Of a DNA stretch of 64,000 bases, positions 34,040 through 44,400 are shown piece after piece (the stretch's first letter is position 1; the number at the start of each line of letters is the position of its first letter). The position numbers and the translations under genes were made by a program. The notes beneath the pieces were generated by a model, which did no database searches, was not told the DNA's origin, and saw only the letters and a program-made list of their open reading frames with translations. The DNA comes from Bacteroidia bacterium (GTDB taxonomy: Bacteria; Bacteroidota; Bacteroidia; Bacteroidales; CAJPTX01), in assembly GCA_905373475.1 (NCBI GenBank), contig CAJPTC010000004.1:1-64000 (forward strand), read 5' to 3'.

Positions 34040-35011
34040 TTAATCCAAAGACTGTCCAGATTGCAACGCACTTTGAGCCATTTCAGCAAGCGCAGTAGGC
34101 GAAAGTTCTAAAAAGAAATAATTGAGCGGGTCAACAGGCTCGTCGCGCAAATGCACTTCGTAATGAAGGTGTGGAGCCATGCTCATGCCCGTATTACCAA
34201 CAGTTCCTATTGTCGTACCCAGTGCAACACGCTGTCCTACCCTAACACGCATCTCATCTAGATGTGCATAGATAGTCTGATAGCCGTTGCCATGCTCAAT
34301 TACCACCGTATTCCCATAACCACGTTTCGAGCTTACCAGACTTTTTATGACTCCATCTGCCGTTGCTCGAACAGGAGTACCTACACTAGCGGTAAAATCT
34401 ACCCCGATGTGCATTTTCAAAACCTTGTAAAAGGGATGAATGCGCATCCCAAAAGGAGCTGCTACACGTATAGAAGCCGAATTGGCAAAGGGCAAAACAG
34501 AGGGAATACTTCGCAATAGAGCTGCCGAATCCTGTGCGAGTGTTATGAGTGTGTCAAACGTAGTTGAGACCTGCATTACATCGGTCGTTACATCATTGAG
34601 TAGATGGCTTGTTCGTTCTACAATTACGCTCGCTCCACTCGTTTTCAGCTCCCGATAGAGGTAGTTTACCACCCTTTCCGCCTCCTGCTCGTCGTTGTGC
34701 ATAGGCTCAGACTCGAAAATGGTACGATAGATATGATCGTCGCGTTGTCTGATGTCCTCTAGAACGGCAGCTACTTGTTGATAACGCTCATTTAATTTGT
34801 TCAGATACTCTTCGAGCTGCAAATTGTCGTGCGCAAGTTGTCGTTCGCGGGGCGTATCTGAGAAAAATGAATAGATAATATAACTCAATACCGCCAATGC
34901 AACGCTTGCAAGAAAGTAGCGCAACAAGAGTACTAGGTAATGTTTCGCACCGCGTTTCGCTTTCGTGAAAGTAAGCGACTCGAGATTGAACTGATATTTT
35001 TGTTTTGTCAA
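34040..35011 (-). CDS. LytM-type M23 peptidase, membrane-anchored (copy 1)
   Basis: 323 aa. One N-terminal membrane segment (about 30-50), a coiled-coil region, and a C-terminal M23 domain with HIGVDF, HGNGYQTIYAHL and HLHYEVH, so the zinc ligands HxxxD and HxH are all present. Probably cuts peptidoglycan peptide bridges or activates amidases in the periplasm. Paralogue of the next gene. First gene of the operon that runs to 28273. A near-consensus -7 box (TACCTTCG, 35042-35049) lies upstream. Confidence 0.9.
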   Translation of the reverse strand: MTKQKYQFNLESLTFTKAKRGAKHYLVLLLRYFLASVALAVLSYIIYSFFSDTPRERQLAHDNLQLEEYLNKLNERYQQVAAVLEDIRQRDDHIYRTIFESEPMHNDEQEAERVVNYLYRELKTSGASVIVERTSHLLNDVTTDVMQVSTTFDTLITLAQDSAALLRSIPSVLPFANSASIRVAAPFGMRIHPFYKVLKMHIGVDFTASVGTPVRATADGVIKSLVSSKRGYGNTVVIEHGNGYQTIYAHLDEMRVRVGQRVALGTTIGTVGNTGMSMAPHLHYEVHLRDEPVDPLNYFFLELSPTALAEMAQSALQSGQSLD

Positions 35012-35184
35012 AACGAACCCTTTAGAAGTAGAAATACTACACGAAGGTAGTACAAACTAGTTTATTTTTAATTCTGGAGTTCAGTGTTCGTTTTTTTCAA
35101 ATAACTGGATAGACACACAAGGGACGCATTCTAATCATCACCAATATGCGTATTGCACATCCTGAATGATGTGCAAATAAAACA

Positions 35185-35217
35185 AAAGGGGGTGTGCCAA
35201 TTTTGACACACCCCCTT
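35185..35217 (-). terminator. Strong bidirectional terminator between the LytM genes
   Basis: A 9-bp GC-rich stem (35188-35196/35207-35215) is extended by A/T pairs, with T-runs on both sides. On the minus strand it lies about 40 nt after the stop of the second LytM gene and ends that transcript. Confidence 0.85.
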
Positions 35218-35255
35218 TATTGTTCATTTTCAAACGGACAGCGCACGCGGTGCAG

Positions 35256-36215
35256 CTAGTCTAAATCCTGCGATTCGGCATGTGCCAGCATCTCCTCGTA
35301 CTCTTCTTCATTCATATCGTTGAAGTAAAGAAGCGGATTTACTGGCTGGTTTTTCACAAGGACTTCGTAATGAAGGTGCGTCCCCGTGCTACGCCCCGTA
35401 GAGCCCATAGCCCCAATCACCTGACCACGTTTTACACGTTCTCCCTCACTCACCAGAATCTTGCTCATGTGGGCATAACGCGTTTTGTAGCCAAAACCGT
35501 GATCAATTATAACTTGGTTACCATAGCCCGAACTAGAGTGCGCAGCTGTAACCACAATACCATCCCCCGAACTGTGAATCGGAGTTCCTAGCGCTCCCGT
35601 AAAGTCAACACCCGAGTGAAACTTCCCTCGATGATTGAAGGGATCGCTCCGATACCCGAAGCTTGAAGACATGCGCGTTAATTGGCGCACCGATACGGGT
35701 TGTATGGCGGGGATGCAATGCATCAACCGTTCCTTTTCGTGAGCCAGTTTGGTCACCTCATCGAATGAACGAGACTGGATGTAAGCACGCCACGAAAGTG
35801 CATCAATGTCAAGTGCCAAATCGCGGAGGTCTTCCCCACCTTCTATGGCAGTAAGCGAGGCATAAGGGAAAGCCCCCCCCGTACCGCCCTGCCGAACTGA
35901 AGAAGGAATACTATCTGCTTCAAAAATGGTACGATAAAGGAAATTATCACGTTTTTCAATACGCGCTAACTGCCGCATCGAACTCTCCACCTGCGTTTGT
36001 AACATGTTTATCTGCGTATGCAGATCATTCCCCGTTCGGGTTAGCACTTGAGTACGGGGTGTATTAAAAAACTGGGTGTAAAAGAGCATTGACCCTACAC
36101 CCACCGCGCTACAGAATAGAACAAAGACACCAGTGCGTATTATACGCCGACCAGGAGTGAGGATTCGCTGTTCGAACTGAAGCGTTTCGGGGTTAAAATG
36201 AAATTTTTTCGCCAT
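35256..36215 (-). CDS. LytM-type M23 peptidase, membrane-anchored (copy 2)
   Basis: 319 aa with the same layout as its neighbour: one membrane segment at about 27-47, a helical coiled-coil linker, and an M23 domain with HSGVDF, HGFGYKTRYAHM and HLHYEVL. The two share the opening pattern FNPETLQFEQ/FNLESLTFTK and probably arose by tandem duplication. Separate transcription unit with its own -7 box (36293-36300) and terminator. Confidence 0.9.
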   Translation of the reverse strand: MAKKFHFNPETLQFEQRILTPGRRIIRTGVFVLFCSAVGVGSMLFYTQFFNTPRTQVLTRTGNDLHTQINMLQTQVESSMRQLARIEKRDNFLYRTIFEADSIPSSVRQGGTGGAFPYASLTAIEGGEDLRDLALDIDALSWRAYIQSRSFDEVTKLAHEKERLMHCIPAIQPVSVRQLTRMSSSFGYRSDPFNHRGKFHSGVDFTGALGTPIHSSGDGIVVTAAHSSSGYGNQVIIDHGFGYKTRYAHMSKILVSEGERVKRGQVIGAMGSTGRSTGTHLHYEVLVKNQPVNPLLYFNDMNEEEYEEMLAHAESQDLD

Positions 36216-36292
36216 CTATTTCTTGTTATAGCGCATTAGAGTAGGTACAGTACGCCGCTGCTTTCTGCTCCTGTTACGAACAGATCTAACAG

Positions 36293-36300
36293 CAAAGTTA
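36293..36300 (-). promoter_or_regulatory. -7 box of the second LytM gene
   Basis: Minus-strand TAACTTTG fits TAnnTTTG, about 77 nt before the ATG. The remainder of 36216-36508 is AT-rich with nothing else recognised. Confidence 0.45.
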
Positions 36301-36508
36301 TCAAAATATTTTATCCTACGAAATCTCGAATAGAAGATTAGTAAGGAATTGATGCAGACCCCAACTGTATAACACAGCACTTCATTGCATACATTAAAAG
36401 AATAACAAACAATTATTTAACAACGAATTATATAATAGAAGGATAATAGTAATAGCAACAATCCTATTAACAATAACAACCTTTTCGTTGCATGTACAAC
36501 AGCCACCT

Positions 36509-36925
36509 TTATTCCAATATCATCAAAATGCTACCCGACGCTATCAAGATGGCGCCGAGCACTACTTTCAGGTTAGGCTGTTCGTGCAAGAAAAGGAAGG
36601 CAAGGAGTATCGTGATAACAACACTTAATTTGTCAATTGGAGCCACACGCGAAACGCTTCCCAGTTGGATTGCCTTGAAATAAAACAACCACGACAACCC
36701 AGTGGACACACCTGACAGGCTAAGGAACAGCCAAGTGTTGCGACTTACCTCTTTCACCTCGCTGAGATGCGTGCCAAAAAGGACAATACCCCACGTAAGC
36801 ACAAGAATAACGGTGGTACGAATAGCTGTCGCAAGGTTAGAATCAATGTCCCTAACACCAACTTTGGCACAGATTGCTGTTAATGCCGCAAAGAATGCAG
36901 ACAGTATAGCATAGAGTTTCCACAT
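36509..36925 (-). CDS. Half-size EamA-family membrane protein
   Basis: 138 aa with four to five membrane helices, about half a standard DMT exporter and with only one EamA repeat. The closing segment (KLSVVITILLAFLFLHEQP, then GAILIASGSILM) is typical of single-repeat EamA proteins that work as dimers. Substrate unknown. Alone between intergenic regions. Confidence 0.85.
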   Translation of the reverse strand: MWKLYAILSAFFAALTAICAKVGVRDIDSNLATAIRTTVILVLTWGIVLFGTHLSEVKEVSRNTWLFLSLSGVSTGLSWLFYFKAIQLGSVSRVAPIDKLSVVITILLAFLFLHEQPNLKVVLGAILIASGSILMILE

Positions 36926-37238
36926 GTTTCTTTTTGGTTTTATAAGGTCTCCGCAGCGAAGAGCTTACCTTGCGCACAATATGTATATGCAGTTTTGTCG
37001 GAGATTATTAAGAAACTTACTCATTGTTACATAGAGGATATAAAATATATGATTGTTTTGCAGGGTCAAAGAAACGAAAAATAATCGTTTTCTAATCGGC
37101 GATATTGCTTGCCGACTTTATCCTGTCCCTCCCCTTGCTAATGACGCACTAACCGCTTTGCATCATTCTTAATTTTCGTTTTACTTCGTACCTAAACCTC
37201 GTACCCAAATTTCACATCCGCTCTCCGCGCAAGAGCCG
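36926..37238. other. Intergenic upstream of the rho promoter
   Basis: No gene recognised. It contains an imperfect hairpin around 37069-37092 and one copy of the motif TACTTCGTAC (37182-37191) that recurs elsewhere in intergenic DNA. Confidence 0.4.
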
Positions 37239-37269
37239 TTGGCTTAGTGTAAAACTTTTGATACATTTG
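37239..37269 (+). promoter_or_regulatory. Promoter of rho with a long leader
   Basis: TTG at 37239-37241, 20 nt, then TACATTTG at 37262-37269, a full consensus match. Transcription from about 37276 would give a leader of about 180 nt before the rho ATG, long enough for autoregulation by Rho-dependent attenuation, as known for rho genes in other bacteria. Confidence 0.65.
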
Positions 37270-37456
37270 CACTGAAACTTTTGCACAATCTAGAAAGGCA
37301 ATAGCCACACGCGGTCATTAAGCGTTTAGGATAGGATAGCGAGTCGCGCATCCGCTTTTGTGTACTTCCCTCTATACTTCAAACGAACGTCGCGCAGTAC
37401 TATGCCACCACTGTTTGTGCTAAGAGCCAAATCCGATTTGTTAACTAAAATTTTAG

Positions 37457-39379
37457 ATGTACGATATTCATGAACTAGAAGCAATGCTTCTTTTGGACTT
37501 ACGCGTGATCGCTAAAGCTATGAACCTTCGACGCGTAGAAGCATTTAAGAAGAAGGATTTAATATACGCGATGCTCGACCGCCAGTCCGAGCTCCCACCT
37601 GCCGAGATACAACGAATTAGAACGGAGTTTGCACACTTAAAGCCGACGGCAACAAACGAGACAGAGACAACCTCGGGAACAGCAACAGAGCGTTCAGAAC
37701 AGCCCGCCTTTACCCCAGTCCGACGCGGACGTAAACCCTTAGCACAGCGCCCCAACCCTCCAACACCCCAACAGCCCAATCTCCTGCCTCGTACAGCACC
37801 GTTCTCGCCCAATCCGAACGAGAATCGGCAACACAATAACAACGGCATCAATAACAACAATCGCCCCGAAGCATTAAACAACGCTCGGCATACCGTTCCG
37901 CCAACACCTGTGCAACGCCCTGCGCAACCAGTCTCCAAATTTCAACACACTCCTCAGACGGCGCAACACCAGCCAAACCGTATTCCTACAACCGAAACGC
38001 CTCAGAAGTCCAATTTCCCCTCTTCACAGCTCGTAACTAATTCTCAGACTCCTAGTACCAAAAATAACGAAGTGCAAAAAGCACACTTGCCGCTCGCTCC
38101 TACCTCATCACAGACGCTTGTGCCAACACAAACACCACACCCTACCCCACTCCAGAGTTTTCAACCTAAGAAAAAGGAGAAATTGCCACAAAACCAGTCT
38201 CCTTCGGTAATAGAAAACAAAAAGACAGAACCTCAAGTAGAATTTGAGGGGATAGTGGAAACAACAGGCGTGCTTGAAATTCTCAACGAAGGGCAAGCCT
38301 ACCTACGTTCTGCCGATTTCAATTATTTGCCGTCGCCCGACGACGTACAAGTAGCAGCTAACCAAGTAAAGCAATGGGGGCTGAAGAATGGCGATACGGT
38401 ACAGTGTACTATCCGCCCACCACGAGATAACGAAAAGAACTTTGTGCTACAGAAAGTTTTGAAAATAAACGGCTATTCGCCCGACCGAATCCGCGATCGT
38501 GCAGGCTTTGACTTCTTAACACCACTCTCTCCCACCGAAAAGTTCACATTGCTCGGTGCTCGGTCTAACAGCCTTTCAATGCGCATCGTAGACCTCTTTG
38601 CTCCTATCGGAAAAGGACAGCGCGGTCTGATTGTAGCACAACCGAAAACGGGTAAAACAATCCTCCTGAAAGAGATAGCGAATGCCATTTCTGCCAACCA
38701 TCCAGAGGTATACCTTATCGTGCTACTGATAGACGAGCGCCCCGAAGAGGTAACCGACATGCAACGTAGTGTAAAAGCCGAGGTGATTAGTTCCACTTTC
38801 GACGAGCCTGCGGAACGCCACGTGCGAGTATCCAATATGGTGCTAGAAAAGGCCAAACGGTTAGTAGAATGTGGGCACGACGTAGTCATTCTTCTAGATT
38901 CCATAACGCGCCTTGCACGTGCTTACAACACCGTTGCACCTGCGTCTGGTAAAGTACTAACAGGAGGCGTAGATGCCAATGCCTTACAGAAGCCTAAACG
39001 GTTCTTTGGGGCGGCACGGAACATTGAAGAGGGGGGCTCGCTCACCATCTTGGCAACAGCGCTTACCGAGACGGGGTCAAAGATGGATGATGTGATTTTT
39101 GAAGAGTTCAAGGGAACAGGGAATATGGAACTACAGCTTGACCGAAAACTGGCCAACAAGCGTATTTTCCCCGCGGTTGATATTACAGCCTCCAGCACAC
39201 GTCGCGACGACCTCCTACTTGACAAAATGACTTTAGGGCGTGTTTGGATTTTACGCAACATACTTTCGGAACTCACATCGCCCGAAGCAATGCAATTTAT
39301 ACGCGATAAGATGGAAGGCACTGCAGACAATCAGGAATTCTTGCTTTCCATGCAAAATAACGGACGCCGCATTAACTAA
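37457..39379 (+). CDS. rho: Transcription termination factor Rho with a large disordered insert
   Basis: 640 aa, against about 420 in E. coli. Hexameric RNA helicase that ends transcription. An N-terminal Rho_N helical domain spans 1-55. A Pro/Asn/Gln/Thr-rich low-complexity insert runs from about 56 to 262. The RNA-binding cold-shock-like domain starts near 264 (GIVETTGVLEIL). The ATPase has Walker A AQPKTGKT near 395, then VLLIDERPEEVTDM and ILLDSITRLARAYN. The insert type is known in Bacteroides Rho, where it was reported to drive phase separation. One of three plus-strand genes. Confidence 0.97.
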   Translation: MYDIHELEAMLLLDLRVIAKAMNLRRVEAFKKKDLIYAMLDRQSELPPAEIQRIRTEFAHLKPTATNETETTSGTATERSEQPAFTPVRRGRKPLAQRPNPPTPQQPNLLPRTAPFSPNPNENRQHNNNGINNNNRPEALNNARHTVPPTPVQRPAQPVSKFQHTPQTAQHQPNRIPTTETPQKSNFPSSQLVTNSQTPSTKNNEVQKAHLPLAPTSSQTLVPTQTPHPTPLQSFQPKKKEKLPQNQSPSVIENKKTEPQVEFEGIVETTGVLEILNEGQAYLRSADFNYLPSPDDVQVAANQVKQWGLKNGDTVQCTIRPPRDNEKNFVLQKVLKINGYSPDRIRDRAGFDFLTPLSPTEKFTLLGARSNSLSMRIVDLFAPIGKGQRGLIVAQPKTGKTILLKEIANAISANHPEVYLIVLLIDERPEEVTDMQRSVKAEVISSTFDEPAERHVRVSNMVLEKAKRLVECGHDVVILLDSITRLARAYNTVAPASGKVLTGGVDANALQKPKRFFGAARNIEEGGSLTILATALTETGSKMDDVIFEEFKGTGNMELQLDRKLANKRIFPAVDITASSTRRDDLLLDKMTLGRVWILRNILSELTSPEAMQFIRDKMEGTADNQEFLLSMQNNGRRIN

Positions 39380-39400
39380 CCCAAAAGGTATCAGAACAAA

Positions 39401-39430
39401 AAACGCGTAGACTCCTCTACGCGTTTTTTT
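39401..39430 (+). terminator. Terminator shared by rho and lpxD
   Basis: A 7-bp stem CGCGTAG/CTACGCG (39404-39410/39417-39423), extended by A/T pairs, is followed by seven T on the plus strand and preceded by A on the same strand, so it works in both directions between convergent genes. Confidence 0.85.
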
Positions 39431-39473
39431 ATTTCTCAATATCTAAGTTTCTCGGTCTTGTACTGTGAGCAAA

Positions 39474-40559
39474 CTAGTTTTCGTTCTTACTATCCGCTCC
39501 ATTCGCTTGTTTTGTGCTTTCAAAATCAGCACGCAGCCGATCTAGCTCACTACGCAAACGAGTCAATTCATCGCTAAATTCGGGGAAACGGCGGAATAGT
39601 ACCGAACTTTTATAGAACTCGTGTACTGGCATTGCGGGTGTTCCCATTAAGGGATCTTTGGCGCTACGCACTGAATTAGAAATACCAGACTGCGCACCTA
39701 TCTGAACACCATCGGCAATTTCTATATGCCCTACTAACCCCACTTGCCCGCCAAACATACAATTGCGCCCTACCCTAGTAGAGCCAGCAACGCCCGACTG
39801 AGCCGCCATTACCGTGTTCGCACCTACCTCTACGTTGTGCGCAATCTGTACTAGATTGTCTAGTTTTACATTGTCGTGGATGCGCGTAGCGCCCGATGCA
39901 GCTCGGTCAATCGTGGTATTCGCACCAATCTCACAATCGTTCCCGACAATAACATTCCCAATTTGCGGGATCTTTATAAAACGCCCATCCGAGTCCTGTG
40001 CAAAGCCGAAGCCATCACTCCCTATCACTGCACCCGCATGAACAATGCATCGTTCGCCAACTTCGCACTTCGCATAAATCTTTACACCAGCATAAAGTAT
40101 GGTTTGTGACTTGATGCGCGTCATGTCTCCCACATAGACGTGCGGATAAATCTGCACCTCATCCTCTATTATTGCCCCGTCGCCTATGTAAGCATAAGGA
40201 CCAATATAGACATCGCGCCCCACTGTAGCCGACTCTTCGACAATTGCTGTGGGATGAATACCCTTCTTTTTCGGTCGTTGCGACTCAATGTAGGTTAAGA
40301 GTTTGGCAAGAGCCCCGTAGGAATCGTCCACACGGACAAGGGTTGCCTTTACGGGCTGTTTTAGCTTGAGATCCCGATTTACTAGTACCACACTAGCCCC
40401 CGTTGTATACAGGTAGTGTTCATACTTCGGATTGGATAAAAAGGAGAGGTCGCCCTCTACTCCATCTTCTATTTTAGCAAACTCAGCAACGCGCACAGAG
40501 GAGTCACCCTCCACATCGCCTCCGAGATAGGCCGCAATCATTGCCGCTGTTAATTCCAT
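39474..40559 (-). CDS. lpxD: UDP-3-O-acylglucosamine N-acyltransferase
   Basis: 361 aa. Third step of lipid A synthesis: adds a hydroxyacyl chain from ACP to UDP-3-O-acyl-glucosamine. The N-terminal uridine-binding domain (1-100) includes DLSFLSNPKYEHYLY; a left-handed beta-helix of hexapeptide repeats covers about 105-320, with the catalytic His in QIAHNVEVG. A C-terminal helix holds ELTRLRSELDRLR. lpxC, fabZ and lpxA are not beside it here. Convergent with rho; promoter box at 40606-40613. Confidence 0.95.
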   Translation of the reverse strand: MELTAAMIAAYLGGDVEGDSSVRVAEFAKIEDGVEGDLSFLSNPKYEHYLYTTGASVVLVNRDLKLKQPVKATLVRVDDSYGALAKLLTYIESQRPKKKGIHPTAIVEESATVGRDVYIGPYAYIGDGAIIEDEVQIYPHVYVGDMTRIKSQTILYAGVKIYAKCEVGERCIVHAGAVIGSDGFGFAQDSDGRFIKIPQIGNVIVGNDCEIGANTTIDRAASGATRIHDNVKLDNLVQIAHNVEVGANTVMAAQSGVAGSTRVGRNCMFGGQVGLVGHIEIADGVQIGAQSGISNSVRSAKDPLMGTPAMPVHEFYKSSVLFRRFPEFSDELTRLRSELDRLRADFESTKQANGADSKNEN

Positions 40560-40605
40560 CTGTACCAGCTTTTTTTATCTACGGTGTACCCTATCGCGCA
40601 CACCG

Positions 40606-40613
40606 CAAAGGTA
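40606..40613 (-). promoter_or_regulatory. -7 box of lpxD
   Basis: Minus-strand TACCTTTG fits TAnnTTTG, 46 nt before the ATG. Confidence 0.5.
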
Positions 40614-40685
40614 AGCAATTGTTTTGGTCAGACGCCATATTGCCACGGGCAACGCATAATAATCACGGCCAAACCTATCGCTCTT

Positions 40686-41295
40686 TTACTCTAGGGCGTT
40701 AGGCGGAGCAGGAAATGTAAGCAATTGGTCGCGGTAGTATTCGTATTGTTTGTGGCGAAGGTCTATCTCGCGGGGCAATCCCTCACAGAGGGAATTTACT
40801 AGCGTATCGAACTTATCAAGAATGCCTACAATACGCTCCTGCTCGGATAGCGGAGGGATGGGGATAAAAAAGCATGCTACATCTTTTGAATAAACGTGCG
40901 GAACACCACCACCTGTCTTCAACTCATGGATGCTATCTTGAATACTCTGAAGGTAATAATAAGCGTAACGAGCTAGAAGTTGAGTTTCGTCTGTTTTAAT
41001 AGAAAAAGCATCATTTACGAAAATAGGTTCATTCCAATACATTACAAAACCAGCATAAGCACCAGAACCTGCTATTGTAATAGTTTCTCCATCCCTATTA
41101 AATTGATTTATGTAGTATGCTGGGCGTTGTCCACCAGCTACAACTGGATATTTTCCAGCCATTGAGGTCTTTTTTGTTACAGAAGTTCCCCGCTTCAACT
41201 TAGCAACCTCCTCCCAGCCTCTTCCATTCCACCCTTTCACCTTGTAACAAGTCTTCTACGAATTTCAGCATAGCAAACAATTCCGTTAGGCGGTA
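40686..41295 (-). pseudogene. hsdS: Half type I restriction specificity subunit (hsdS), frameshifted
   Basis: The main frame (40686-41240) encodes one target-recognition domain plus the conserved spacer: FIPIPPLSEQERIVGILDKFD and RHKQYEYYRDQLLTFP, typical of HsdS. Just upstream another frame (41202-41295) encodes FVEDLLQGERVEWKRLG, the normal lead-in to such a domain. The two frames join if one base is removed from the G-rich run at 41206-41215, restoring ..RLGEVAKLKRG. A stop in the lead-in frame at 41296-41298 closes it, so the first recognition domain is missing. No hsdM or hsdR is in the window. Best read as a remnant or silent cassette. Confidence 0.75.
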
Positions 41296-41421
41296 CTAAG
41301 ATAGAGAGAATCAGCTCCATTGGCACAAGTAAAATTGAAGTACACAGTACGACGAAAATTGAAAATATTGAAAATCAACAGAATTACGCGCTTCTTACCT
41401 TGTACTTCGTACCAAGAAAGA

Positions 41422-41456
41422 AGGAGGAACAGCTCTCGCTGCTCCTCCTCGTTTTT
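41422..41456 (+). terminator. Hairpin with T-run between hsdS remnant and tricorn gene
   Basis: A 12-bp stem with one wobble (41422-41433/41438-41449) is followed on the plus strand by GTTTTT. On the minus strand, where the tricorn gene ends 27 nt before it, the tail is CTTCTTTC, so it probably ends that transcript with moderate strength. Confidence 0.55.
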
Positions 41457-41476
41457 CTATAGCAACACCTGTCGGG

Positions 41477-44400
41477 TTACTTCTTGTCGTATTTCTTATC
41501 TATCGTTGTCCAAGGACTTGTAGCTTTCACTGCATCGCAATCCTTGAGTAGCTCGGCTACTGCACGCTCTATCTGCGAATCGTGTCCTTGTTCTAGGCGC
41601 AAATAATCCAACGCCACCTCTATATCTGGATGCAATTGCTGATTCTCTAGATAATTGTCGGTAGAATCTATATAACCTACTATCGGCACTCCAAAATATA
41701 TACTGGGATCTATCTGCGTTTCCCACCACACAGAGGTCATAGTACCTGGTACGGGCATACCTACCAACTTACCAATCCCGAGTGTTTTATAAACCCACGG
41801 CGTGCCATGCGCGTTGCTATAGTTAGCCTCCGACATCAGCATGATGCTCGGTTTCTTCCAACGTTTACGCGGTTGTTCCCCTACCCACTGCTCGCGGGGT
41901 ACTTGGTCTAGATACTTCTTACCACTAAATAGCACCTCTATATCTTCGTGCAAGTGTCCGCCACCATTGTAGCGCGTATCAATTACCACGCCCTCGCGGT
42001 CGTTATACCGCCCAAATAGTTCGGAATAAATAGTGCGGAAACTCCCCGCGTTCATAGCGCGAATGTGCACATAACCTAGGCGACCGTTCGATAAGCTATC
42101 TACCTCGTGGCGACGTTGTTCTACCCAACGCTCGTACAAAATTTCTTGCAATGCACCCAACGAAATAGGTTTCACTACTTCATTGACGCTCACGCCCCCG
42201 TGCGTGAAGGTAACACGTGTACGCTCCCCTGCTTTCTTGTTCAAAAGGCGAGGTAATTCGCCATAATTAGCCAACAATTCACCGTCAATGTGAGTGATCA
42301 CATCGCCAGCACGGAGCTTAGAATCTGCCTGATCAAAGGGCGCTGTAGCTATTACCTCGGTTACTTTTACACCTTGCCCCTTAAAATCGCGATCGAAAAA
42401 TACCCCAAGCGACGAGGTACTCCACGAATCGGCTTTTGCCACGTGCCGATACCCCGACCCAGTGTGCGATGCATTCAACTCGCCCAAAAGCTCAGAAAGC
42501 AGTTCAGAAAAATCGTAATTGTTGGTGATGTACGGTAAAAATTTTCCATAAGCCTCTTTGTAGAATTTCCAATCTACACCGTGAAGGTCAGAACGGTAGA
42601 ACTTATCTACCACCTGCTGCCAAGCATGATTGAAAATATACTGACGCTCTTCTTTCTGTCGCCAATCAAACGGAGCATTGAAGCTTACTGTGGTCTGTTT
42701 TTCACCCTTCACTTCAATAGCCACCATCTTGCTACCCGCCACTACGAGCATATTTTCGCCCTTCTTGTCAAGCGCTATCGAACCTGCCCCCGCATTCAAG
42801 TCTAGTACCTTTTTCGTCTCTTTCTTACGCAGATCCGTTTTCCACAGGTTATACCGACCTTCAAAACTGCACAAATAGTAAAGGCTCTCGCCATCGGGTG
42901 TTACAACAGCATCGGAGAGGTCGGAGCTGTGGATCGTAAGACGAACAATGCGATCTTCCACGCGGTTCAGATCTATCTTTAAGCTCTTTACCTCCTCTTT
43001 TTCGTCCTTTTTCTTATCCTTGTCGTCCTTCTTAGCATCCTTCTTGGCGTCGGCTTCTGTCTCCTTCAGCACCTCGTACTCGCTCTTTGTGAGGTTGAAC
43101 TTGTCAAACGCTTCCTTGGTCGTAAAGAAGGCATAAACATCATTCTGAGCGCCCCAACTAGCATGGCTACGAAGCCCGTTCCGATCGCTAGTCCAGATAA
43201 TCATATCGCCACCCATCATGAAACGAGGGTTCGTATCGGTGTACCCACTCAGGGTAAGATTGGTGATAGGCGCGCCGCCTGCTGCACTAACCAGACCTAT
43301 ATCCGAATTGGGCCAACGATGCTTATCGTTAAACTGTAACACAAACCACTTACTATCGGGCGACCACTGAAAATTCATATCTCCGTCGGAGTACGAATAG
43401 TTTTTACTCCCATCCGTGATTTCGCGTACTGCTTTGGTTGCCAAATTGATAACCTTCAGCTTGGTACGATCTTCCAAAAAAGCAACTTCTTTCCCATCGG
43501 GCGAAAAAACTGGTTGGAACGTCTGTCGGTCGTTGGCAAGGAGTACTTCCTCTTTCACTTCCGTTGCCAATGAGAAGTACTTATCCTCTGGGCGTACTAT
43601 TTTTGAGATGTAGAGATTCCAACTCCCGTTACGCTCACCAGCATAAACGAGCGAACGTCCGTCGGGCGAAAAGCTTACCGAGCGTTCCTGTTCTGGAGTG
43701 TTCGTTATGCGCTTCGTATCGTTGTACTTGGTAAAAGTTACATACACATCGCCACGCACGACAAAAGCAACCTCTTTGCCATTTGGGGATATAGTTCCAT
43801 CATCTGCGCCGCCGCGGAAAGTAAGTATCCGTTCCTCCATCTCGTCGTCAGGGCGTATTACCTCCACCTTCAGCTTCTGGGGCGTGTTGCCCTTCGTCAT
43901 GGTATAAATTTCGCCGTCGTACGAGAAGCAAAGCATCCCGTTATTTGCCACAGAAAGGGCACGTACTGGCAATTTCTCAAATTGAGTAATACGAATGGCA
44001 TCGCCCCCATCTACAGGCTGTTCGTAAACGTTGAAAGAACCTCCATTCCGCTCACTCAAGAAATAAAAACTCTTACCGTCAGGCGCAAAACGCGGACACC
44101 GATCTTCGCCAGGACGCTTCATAATCGAAGTAAGAGCACGCGTGGCGGGCGTATACATCCAGATATCGCGACTGGCAGAACTCGTATGATGTTTACGGAA
44201 CTCGTTTTCTACACTCGTGCGCTGTTCAAAAATAAAGCTCTTGCCATCGGGCGCATAGCTCACATTTTGTGCAGGCGCAGGTAGTAAGAGCTTCTCAGCC
44301 CCCCCATTGACCGATACGCGGTAGAGCGGATTATTCCAACGCCCTACAAAAGCTGCCGAAGTATTTGAACCAAGGTAGGAAGCGGCATACACAATGCTAT

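Noticed and set aside
37801..37900. Asn-codon-rich stretch in rho as a simple repeat or CRISPR-like array
   Set aside because: It is an in-frame low-complexity coding region, with no regular repeat-spacer spacing.
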